Assembly (NCBI RefSeq): GCF_000514815.1
Contig: NZ_AZWQ01000021.1
Location: 21,047-85,046, forward strand
Source: Salinispora fenicalii
GTDB lineage: Bacteria > Actinomycetota > Actinomycetes > Mycobacteriales > Micromonosporaceae
Direction: 5' to 3'
Length of the DNA: 64,000 bases
In this document: positions 54,001 to 64,000 of the stretch, piece by piece
How the letters are laid out: each line of letters begins with the position of its first letter
Position numbering within the stretch: the first letter of the stretch is position 1
The notes under the pieces: generated by a model
Told to the model about the DNA's origin: nothing
What the model saw: the letters and a program-made list of their open reading frames with translations, nothing else
Databases searched by the model: none
Translations under genes and position numbers: made by a program

Positions 54001-54772
54001 TGATCCAATGCCATGGGTTTCCAGCGCTGATCCAACCGGTCTGGACACCAGCGAGGTGCAGCACCGCCCGATTCTGCGGGTATGGTGCCGGCCCGTCGAG
54101 TGGCCCGCGACCGGCCCCGTCGATGGTCGGATCAACGGGCAGGAACAGTTCACCGGCTCGGCCGGTGGGAAGCTGGTTGATGAACTTGACCCGTACTGGT
54201 CGGCCGCGCCGCGCGACGATCACCGGGCCGAGGTGGACCGGGCATTTCGGTGGGATGACAGTGTTGTGCCCAGTCGAATCGGTACCAAGGTTCAGCTGCC
54301 GGTATCCCCGCAGCCGGGTGGCCGGAAGGTCCCGGTGCAGCCGTTGCGCGTACTCCTGCAGACCGATTTCGTAATAGTCGCAGCCCGGGTAGGTGATGGT
54401 GTCGGGTACGGCCACCGGCAACCGGCCGGGGTCGTTGGCCGAGCCGAGCGTGGGCAGCGGGTCAACGAATTTGCGGATGCCGGTGCCAGGCACCACGGCG
54501 CCATCATCGTCCAGGCTCGGCAGCGGACTGTGGGCGTAGTTCGGTACCGGGCCGAAGTAGCGGGGTAGCGCCGCCGGGTCCAGTGTCGCTGGTGCTGGCC
54601 CGGCTGCGGGCCCTGCTGCCGGGGCCGGCGTCGCGGATGTCGGCGGTGCCGTCGCGGTGCCGTCTGCACCTCGGGCCGCCGGCACCAACGGATCGGAGCC
54701 ATTGGTGGCTTGCGTCGGATCGGTGGCGGGTCGCTCGGCCCAGGGGATCCGGAGTCTGCGGAACAGGTCCAT
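51041..54772 (-). CDS. Multicopper-oxidase-like protein with three FN3 domains; copper ligands mostly lost
   Basis: A 1243-residue protein. A Pro/Ala-rich N-terminus (to about 70) leads to a CotA/bilirubin-oxidase-type cupredoxin array (about 80-950), then three fibronectin type III domains (about 955-1243, each with a YYYRIR or YYYRVR strand). Aligning by eye with canonical multicopper oxidases, HLHG is HLAG (near 238), WYHDH is AFHDN (near 301), HPIHLH is QPVRLD (near 833), and the HCHILEH loop is YSQLAGY (near 937), so only two of twelve copper ligands remain. No clear signal peptide. ATG 54772 has GGGAG 5 nt upstream; an ATG at 54805 is in frame. It may be a structural or binding protein rather than an oxidase. 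Confidence 0.8.
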   Translation of the reverse strand: MDLFRRLRIPWAERPATDPTQATNGSDPLVPAARGADGTATAPPTSATPAPAAGPAAGPAPATLDPAALPRYFGPVPNYAHSPLPSLDDDGAVVPGTGIRKFVDPLPTLGSANDPGRLPVAVPDTITYPGCDYYEIGLQEYAQRLHRDLPATRLRGYRQLNLGTDSTGHNTVIPPKCPVHLGPVIVARRGRPVRVKFINQLPTGRAGELFLPVDPTIDGAGRGPLDGPAPYPQNRAVLHLAGVQTGWISAGNPWHWITPAAEITPYPTGPGLTPVPDMPPPGRGATTLYYPNEQSGRLLAFHDNTVGLARLTSYSGQIGIYLITEPVEDDLVADGVLPADQIPLVFEDKTFVPDDSQLAATDPTWDRDRWGARGSLWHPHIYQPRQNPYRDDGINPTGRWDYGPWTRTAEELGTDGAASPNGTEPNGPRPDSTTEPNSLRPRPAPNPHHDPIGDASDEPPMAPGVPHPSAVPAAYGDTVLINGVAYPWLAVEPRAYRFRVLNACLDRSLNLQLYQTRSPGPMWNDDGELTDPDAGEIPMVAASPVPGRPTRWPTDGREGGVPDPLAAGPDLVQIGNDGGLLPAPAVLPNQPVTYRYDRRDPTVLNVDRHTLLLAPGEQADVLVDFATVAPGSTVLLYNDAPAPLPDFDPRYDHHTEAADYTAEGGTPPSRPGYGPNTRTLLQFRVTGVPAPRYDLARLQERLPRAYAASQRPPIVPQPAYDTAFGTRTARETTVPVHATTVAFTPAEDVSPVLLPLAVKVIEQVFEPTYGRIAGRFGVGPPPGGPHTPAVVPLGPTDPATEVVPVVEPTAPGDPASGGVQLWRLRGASQHTQPVRLDGVDLQLINRAGWDGTLRPPAPNEVGWKQVVRVNPHEDVVVALRPVAPPLPFKITDSVRTLEPGRSTGVHLGGAARDGQAAPAVLQPVNLGWEYRWYSQLAGYRDQGLSRPLVLRVAPQAPTGLSATPVPGSATALPAILLAWTGNGSRPAATSHQLQRSVDPTFTAELAMITVAASATHYTDATVTPGVTYYYRIRAENDVSCSAWSNCAPASVRLTAPTGLAAAVPPAAPLRVGLHWRNHSFATGVDVQRATNPTFTSGPGTTAISVGDTHLDTAVVPDTRYYYRVRTTYLGAASPWSTVAQVSTPPRPGVPESVTVTTATSAPETATVILGWAASVPAGSGAGFTVQRATDPAFTQKVATFTVNGRGFTNTGLARHATYHYRIRAFNVVGMSPFTTPIAVTTPG

Positions 54773-54849
54773 GGCTCTCCCGGCGTTGGGCGCGGTACCG
54801 ACCACCTCGGTGTGGCGGTGGACGCGCAGAATAGACGGTGTGTGAGCAC

Positions 54850-55728
54850 TTATTTGCAGGATGTGACCTGAGGGGTGGGTTTGGAAGTATCCAATCGTCC
54901 CTTTCTGGGCCAGCCCGCCGCGTCGTCCCGGTCCAGGCCAGCGAGGAGACGTAGCCCATCCTCGCTGGGGCTGCCGGGAGAGGCGGACAGCACCAGCAGT
55001 TCCACACCGGAGTCGTCCGGTGGTGCGAGGCTTTCCTGGTGCAGTTCCAGCAGCCCGACCAGCGGGTGCCGGTAGGACCGCCGTCCGTGGGGGCGGGCGC
55101 GTACGTCGGCACGTGCCCAGAGGCCGCGGAAGCGCTCGCTATTCATCGCCAGTTCGCCGATGAGCGAGGTGAGGCGGGGTTCCTCGGGGTACTTGCCGGC
55201 AGCCAGACGCAGGTGCCCGACCACGATGAGGGTGCACGCCTCCCAGTCGGTGTACAGGCCGTGCTCTCTCTCCTCAAGGAAGACGTGCCGGGCGGTGTTC
55301 GAGCCCGGCATCGGTAGGCCGTAGAGGAGCCGGGCGAGGCGGTTGCCGGCGAGCACGTCCAGCCGATGATTCATGATCAGTACGGGTGAGTCGGCCATCA
55401 GGTCGACGACGCGGAGCAACTCCGGCCGGATCCGCCCACCGGGCATCCGCGCGCGGTGGCGGCGCTGCCGGGCGAGTCTGTGCAGGTGCCCACGTTCGGT
55501 CTCATCGAGGCCGAGGACGCGAGCGAGTGCGTCGAGGACCTGGTCGGAGGGCTGGGTCGCGCGACCCTGCTCCAAACGTACGTAGTAGTCGACGCTGACT
55601 CCGGACAGGTGCGCGACCTCCTCGCGGCGTAGCCCCTGGACCCGGCGATGCCGGTCGGTGGGGATGCCGAAAGCTGCCGGATCGACCCGGGAACGCCGGG
55701 TCCGTAGGAAGCCCGCGAGACTATCCAT
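54850..55728 (-). CDS. XRE-family regulator with MmyB-like ligand-binding domain
   Basis: A 292-residue regulator. The N-terminal helix-turn-helix is LRREEVAHLSGVSVDYYVRL then EQGRATQPSDQVLDALARVL (about 30-75), and a C-terminal MmyB-like (PAS-related) domain starts near 100 with LLRVVDLMADSPVLIMNHRL. Such regulators usually sit divergent from the gene they repress. AATACT on the complement (55735-55740) is 6 nt before the ATG, supporting 55728 as a leaderless start. It is divergent from the quinone reductase gene, a probable target. Confidence 0.85.
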   Translation of the reverse strand: MDSLAGFLRTRRSRVDPAAFGIPTDRHRRVQGLRREEVAHLSGVSVDYYVRLEQGRATQPSDQVLDALARVLGLDETERGHLHRLARQRRHRARMPGGRIRPELLRVVDLMADSPVLIMNHRLDVLAGNRLARLLYGLPMPGSNTARHVFLEEREHGLYTDWEACTLIVVGHLRLAAGKYPEEPRLTSLIGELAMNSERFRGLWARADVRARPHGRRSYRHPLVGLLELHQESLAPPDDSGVELLVLSASPGSPSEDGLRLLAGLDRDDAAGWPRKGRLDTSKPTPQVTSCK

Positions 55729-55761
55729 CCTCCCAGTATTGCCGGGCCACGGCCGGGTGGG

Positions 55762-55778
55762 TGGTACTGCTGTTACCA
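55762..55778. promoter_or_regulatory. Candidate operator between regulator and quinone reductase
   Basis: TGGTA (55762-55766) and TACCA (55774-55778) with a 7-nt spacer form an inverted repeat in the divergent promoter region, about 30 bp from the regulator start. A likely binding site for the MmyB-like regulator. Confidence 0.5.
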
Positions 55779-55864
55779 GGATGTTCCGTCCGAGGAAGCG
55801 GCACCCCTGAATGTCGAGCGCCCCGGCGCCCAGGATCGAGACACCGACCTGAAGGGGAGCCCTC

Positions 55865-56644
55865 ATGAAGACGCTGATCGTCTATGCCCACCCCGAGCCG
55901 AAATCGCTCAACGGCTCGCTGAAGGACCTCGCCGTCTCCACCCTGCGTACCGCCGGACACGAGGTGCGGGTCAGCGACCTGTACGCGATGAACTGGAAGG
56001 CGGTCGTGGACCGCGCGGACTACGGACCCGCCGCCTTCGATCGGCTGAAGGTCGCCCTGGACTCGGGCCGAGCCTTCGACGCCGGGACACTCACCCCGGA
56101 CGTCCTCGCCGAGCAGGAGAAGCTGCTGTGGGCCGACACGGTCATCTTTCAGTTCCCGCTGTGGTGGTTCACCATGCCCGCGATCCTCAAGGGCTGGGTG
56201 GACCGGGTGTTCAGCGCCCACTTCGCGTACGGCGTCGGCGAGTACAGTGACACCAGGTTCGGTGAACGTTTCGGCGAAGGCACCCTGGCCGGCAGGAAGG
56301 CGCTGCTGTCGGTGACCGCCGGTGGATCGGAGCCGCACTACTCCGATCGGGGGATCAACGGACCCATCGAGGACCTGCTGTTCCCGATCCAGCACGGCAT
56401 TCTCTACTACCCGGGTATGGAGGTGCTGCCGCCGTTCGTGCTGTACGGCGCTGATCGGCTGACCGACGAGGACTACCCGGACATCGCCAAAGCCTGGACG
56501 CAGCGCCTACTCACCCTGGAGTCGACCGAGCCGATCGCGTTCCGACAGCAGAACTCCGGCGACTACGAGCTCCCCTCGTTGCGGCTGAAGGAGGGGCTGG
56601 AGCCCCAGGGCCGTACCAGCTTTGGGCTGCACCTGAGGGACTGA
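55865..56644 (+). CDS. NAD(P)H dehydrogenase (quinone), flavodoxin-fold
   Basis: A 259-residue FMN/FAD reductase of the NQO1/MdaB family, which reduces quinones by two electrons. The flavin site begins IVYAHPEPKSLNGSLKDLAV and continues with FQFPLWWFTMPAILKGWVDR then VFSAHFAYG. GGGGAG precedes ATG 55865. Divergent from an MmyB-domain regulator, the usual pair for quinone- or electrophile-responsive reductases. Confidence 0.88.
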   Translation: MKTLIVYAHPEPKSLNGSLKDLAVSTLRTAGHEVRVSDLYAMNWKAVVDRADYGPAAFDRLKVALDSGRAFDAGTLTPDVLAEQEKLLWADTVIFQFPLWWFTMPAILKGWVDRVFSAHFAYGVGEYSDTRFGERFGEGTLAGRKALLSVTAGGSEPHYSDRGINGPIEDLLFPIQHGILYYPGMEVLPPFVLYGADRLTDEDYPDIAKAWTQRLLTLESTEPIAFRQQNSGDYELPSLRLKEGLEPQGRTSFGLHLRD

Positions 56645-56659
56645 CCGGGGTCGCCCACC

Positions 56660-56673
56660 ACCGTCTCGACGGT
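56660..56673. terminator. Short hairpin between convergent genes
   Basis: ACCGTC and GACGGT (56660-56665, 56668-56673) separated by 2 nt, between the quinone reductase and Nei-type genes. The loop is too small as written, so the outer bases would pair with an opened loop. Confidence 0.3.
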
Positions 56674-56678
56674 CTGTC

Positions 56679-57488
56679 TCAGCCGGGACGTTCGGGTTGG
56701 CAGGTCGGGCACCAGTAGGTGACCCGTTCATCCTGCTCCTGCCGACAGATCGTGGTGCCGCAGCGGAGGCAGGGCTGAGCCCGCCGGCCGTACACGTAGG
56801 TGGTCTGTCCCCGGTGCCGCGATCCGGTGGTGCTCTGGGTCCAGTGCCCCCGGTTGGCGGCGAGCAGCCGCTGCGCCAGGGCGACCAGGCCGATCAGGTC
56901 GGGTACGGCGCGCACCGGCGTCCACGGCGACACCCCGCGCAGGAACAGCACCTCGCACTTGTAGAGGTTGCCGACCCCAGCGAGGCTGCGTTGGTCGAGT
57001 AGGGCGGTGCCGATGGTGATCTCGGGGCCGGCGGTGAGGCGCCGGACTGCCTCGACCGGGTCCCAGTCGGGGCCGAGGAGGTCCGGGCCGAGATGGCCGA
57101 CGAGGCGGTGCTCTGCGGCGGTCGGCACGAGGGCGAGGTCGTGCAGGTGATAGCCGACGGCCACCGCCCGGGGGCCGCGCAGCACCGCCCGGATCAGGTG
57201 TGCTGGGCGGGCGGACCAGCGCCGTCCGGGCGGATACGTTCGCCAGGTGCCGTCCATCCGTAGGTGCGAGTGCAGCGTCCAGCGCTCGCCGTCGCCGTGG
57301 TCGGTGTGCGGAGCCGCGAGCCGCAGTAGCAGGTGTTTGCCCCGGCTGGTTGACTCCCGGACCGTCCAGCCGGCGAGGTTCGTCGTGGCGAGCTGTGGCA
57401 CGCGGAAATCAGCGCCGACCAACCGGTCGCCGGCCAGCGCCCGCTGAAGTACATGGGCGGTGTTCCAGACGGTGTCGCCTTCGGGCAC
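56679..57488 (-). CDS. Fpg/Nei-family DNA glycosylase, Nei2-like
   Basis: A 269-residue base-excision glycosylase/AP lyase. The N-terminus PEGDTVWNTAHVLQRAL has the catalytic Pro-Glu after Met and the helix start. The helix-two-turn-helix is ALLDQRSLAGVGNLYKCEVL, and a zinc finger C-x2-C...C-x2-C (CLRCGTTICR then YWCPTCQ) ends the protein. The PEGDT start is the Nei/Nei2 form rather than PELPE of Fpg, so oxidised pyrimidines are the likely targets. GTG 57488 is the only good start. Confidence 0.88.
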   Translation of the reverse strand: MPEGDTVWNTAHVLQRALAGDRLVGADFRVPQLATTNLAGWTVRESTSRGKHLLLRLAAPHTDHGDGERWTLHSHLRMDGTWRTYPPGRRWSARPAHLIRAVLRGPRAVAVGYHLHDLALVPTAAEHRLVGHLGPDLLGPDWDPVEAVRRLTAGPEITIGTALLDQRSLAGVGNLYKCEVLFLRGVSPWTPVRAVPDLIGLVALAQRLLAANRGHWTQSTTGSRHRGQTTYVYGRRAQPCLRCGTTICRQEQDERVTYWCPTCQPERPG

Positions 57489-57526
57489 CTACCCATCCTC
57501 CCGCTCGGGCGGCGTCGGCGCTGCCG

Positions 57527-58312
57527 TCAACCGGCGGTGACGCGGAGCTGGTCGCCCGGCACCACCCCGAGCAGGTCGGCGGCCCGCCCACCGTTGACCG
57601 CGACCGCGACTTGGCCAGCCGAGTCGACGTGCACCAGGAGTTCGCCCGGCCCGACATCACCGAAGGTGCGGACGCGTACCGCCGGCTGGTGCTCGACCCG
57701 GAGTGACCGGGGTAGTGGTTCCAGCAGGTTCCCCGACGCCGCCAGCTGCACGTTGCCGAAGTGGTCCACGGTCAGTATCTCGGCGGTGAACCCGTCGGTC
57801 TCCGGCCGGACCAGCGGCGCCGGCAGCCGGACCAGGGTACTGGGATCGATGGCCGGACCGGCGTCGGCGAGCGGCGCACCGAGCGCCAGTCGGGCCGTGA
57901 CCGGCGCGAAGATGTCCCGACCGTGGAAGGTGGCGGACGGCTGCGCTCCGAGCCAGTCCCGGTTTGTCAGCTCCACCGCCGTGCGGACCCCGCCGAGCGC
58001 CACCGCCGCGTCCAGCAGCAGCCCGTTGTCCGGGCCGACCAGCAGTCCGTCCCCGGCGGCGAGGGCGACGGCCCGACGAGCTGTGCCCACGCCAGGGTCA
58101 ACCACGGCGAGGTGGACGGCGGCTGGCAGGTACGGCACGGTCTGCGCCAGCACCGCGGCGCCCCGCCGTACGTCGCCGGGTGGGACCAGGTGGGTCACGT
58201 CAATCACCCGGGCGGTGGGTGCCACCTGGGCAAGCACTCCATGGCAGGCGGCCACGAAACCGTCGGCGAGGCCGTAGTCGGTGGTGAAGGAGATCCAGGG
58301 CGTCGGCGCCAT
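57527..58312 (-). CDS. SAM hydroxide adenosyltransferase (DUF62 family)
   Basis: A 261-residue protein of the DUF62 family, which hydrolyses S-adenosylmethionine to adenosine and methionine. Hydrolytic members use an Asp-Arg-His set; Asp and Arg are seen in VVDPGVGTARRAV, and His in ATFHGRDIFAP. The related fluorinase and the Salinispora chlorinase SalL lack this His arrangement, so this is the ordinary hydrolytic type. TAGCCT (58320-58325 on the complement) lies 7 nt before the ATG, a leaderless start. Confidence 0.85.
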   Translation of the reverse strand: MAPTPWISFTTDYGLADGFVAACHGVLAQVAPTARVIDVTHLVPPGDVRRGAAVLAQTVPYLPAAVHLAVVDPGVGTARRAVALAAGDGLLVGPDNGLLLDAAVALGGVRTAVELTNRDWLGAQPSATFHGRDIFAPVTARLALGAPLADAGPAIDPSTLVRLPAPLVRPETDGFTAEILTVDHFGNVQLAASGNLLEPLPRSLRVEHQPAVRVRTFGDVGPGELLVHVDSAGQVAVAVNGGRAADLLGVVPGDQLRVTAG

Positions 58313-58343
58313 GGACGGAAGGCTAGCTGAGTCGGCGGACCGA

Positions 58344-62981
<4,638 letters not shown>

Positions 62982-63156
62982 GCCCCTATCGTGCCCCCAC
63001 CGTCCGACAGGTACCGGGTGCTGCAGTGTTCTGTCCGGCTGCAGGGTAAAAGTATTGAATGTGACGATGGATAGCTTAAGTCTTACTTAACAGCTTGATT
63101 GTGACCCACAACATAAAGTAACTTCACTCGGAATGCGGCGCGAGGTGGGGGGGCGG
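62982..63156. promoter_or_regulatory. AT-rich region with two palindromes upstream of an unknown gene
   Basis: About 63040-63130 is strongly AT-rich against a GC-rich background. TTAAGT-CTT-ACTTAA (63076-63090) and TTGTG-ACC-CACAA (63099-63111) are perfect inverted repeats 8 bp apart. They suggest regulator binding sites or a promoter bent by AT tracts. Confidence 0.5.
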
Positions 63157-63546
63157 ATGACGGTCGAGAAGACGCCCGCGGCGCCGACAGTGAGCAGGCG
63201 GGCGGTGCGGGCGGGCACCGATGTGCTCATCCGAAAGGTCGACAGCCACCTCGCCGCTGTCCGCACCGGCCTGGCTGGCCCGGAGCTGGAGCTTGCGGAG
63301 CGACTCGCCACCGTGTTGCGGGAGTTGGTTGCCTCCACCGCCTGGGCCAGCGCCGCGGACCGGGGTCGAGTGCGCGCGGCTGTGCACTACTTCGTCCTGC
63401 GGCGGGAGAGTCAGGGTCGGTTGCTTTCGGTGCGGTCGCTGACCGCCGCCCAGCGGGTCGTCAACCGCGTCGTGCTCGACCTCGGGCGTCCTGACCTGCT
63501 GGTCGAGGCTCGTTGGGACCGTCCTCCCGGGAGTCCGCCGCGCTGA
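63157..63546 (+). CDS. Small helical protein, unknown function
   Basis: A 129-residue soluble, basic and helical protein (RAVRAGTDVLIRKVDSHLAA, then LAERLATVLRELVASTAWAS and VHYFVLRRESQGR). Not recognised. ATG 63157 is chosen because GAGGTG (63142-63147) lies 9 nt upstream; ATG 63133 adds eight residues and is the alternative. It is divergent from lhr and sits behind the AT-rich palindromic region, so it may be specially regulated. A DNA- or protein-binding role is possible but unproved. Confidence 0.6.
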   Translation: MTVEKTPAAPTVSRRAVRAGTDVLIRKVDSHLAAVRTGLAGPELELAERLATVLRELVASTAWASAADRGRVRAAVHYFVLRRESQGRLLSVRSLTAAQRVVNRVVLDLGRPDLLVEARWDRPPGSPPR

Positions 63547-63650
63547 CTGCCCCGAGGCCGCCACCGCGCTGGTTGCCTTCAGGGTCGGTTCACGTCTTGC
63601 CCTACGGGGAGTGTCAGGGCACGCTGAGATAGCGAAAGTTGTCAATGTAG

Positions 63651-64000
<350 letters not shown>

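Noticed and set aside
57527..58312. A halogenase (SalL or fluorinase) call for the DUF62 gene
   Set aside because: It keeps the FHGRD His of hydrolytic members and has no halometabolite genes around it.

Overview
The window is high-GC actinobacterial chromosome, most likely from the Micromonosporaceae (Micromonospora/Salinispora type). That placement is inferred from the very high GC and GC3, the DUF574 SAM-methyltransferase, the flavin-dependent ThyX, the ClgR-PspA-PspM envelope stress genes and many start codons placed 5-8 nt after a TANNNT -10 box (leaderless genes). No tRNA, rRNA, CRISPR array, insertion sequence or secondary-metabolite cluster was seen. From about 10.8 to 51 kb the gene order resembles the Mycobacterium tuberculosis block running from map and rimP to pgsA3-clgR-pspA (from memory, not searched), so most of this is conserved core chromosome.

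Layout. 1-10.8 kb: a one-polypeptide heterodimer-like ABC exporter, a dicarboxylate/amino-acid symporter, a PcaF-like thiolase, a DUF574 methyltransferase and a PAS-GGDEF-EAL cyclic-di-GMP protein. 10.8-14 kb: methionine aminopeptidase with an overlapping VIT1/CCC1 transporter, an F420-type nitroreductase, and a DUF4439 ferritin-like protein coupled to a Tat-type lipoprotein. 14-26.7 kb: the translation/ribosome maturation cluster rimP-nusA-ylxR-infB-ylxP-rbfA-nrnA, two small membrane proteins, a 29-codon small ORF, a MATE exporter, truB, ribF and rpsO. 26.9-44.2 kb: pnp, M16 protease, dapB, GNAT, GT87 transferase, a YcaQ/AlkX-type glycosylase, DUF2752, thyX, dapA, RNase J, a tandem pair of YbjN-domain genes and ftsK. 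44.2-51 kb: SugE/Gdx-type SMR exporter divergent from an ornithine-cyclodeaminase-family gene, rimO, pgsA, pncC/cinA, clgR, pspA and a PspM-like membrane protein. 51-64 kb: a very large multicopper-oxidase-like protein with three fibronectin-III domains that has lost nearly all copper ligands, a regulator divergent from an NAD(P)H quinone reductase, a Nei-type glycosylase, a SAM hydroxide adenosyltransferase, a giant Lhr helicase, an unknown small protein behind an AT-rich palindromic region, and the start of a secreted M28 aminopeptidase cut by the window edge.

The genes serve RNA and protein synthesis and turnover (rimP, nusA, infB, rbfA, truB, rpsO, pnp, rnj, map, rimO), lysine/peptidoglycan precursor synthesis (dapA, dapB), thymidylate synthesis (thyX), chromosome segregation (ftsK), membrane lipid synthesis and envelope stress (pgsA, clgR, pspA, pspM) and DNA repair (AlkX-type, Nei2, Lhr). 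The least ordinary items are the copper-ligand-depleted multicopper oxidase/FN3 protein, the ABC fusion whose two degenerate motifs fall in the same composite ATP site, a 22-bp tandem duplication over the thiolase stop codon, the 29-codon ORF with its own ribosome binding site and terminator, the hairpins before and after infB, and the consistent leaderless start geometry.
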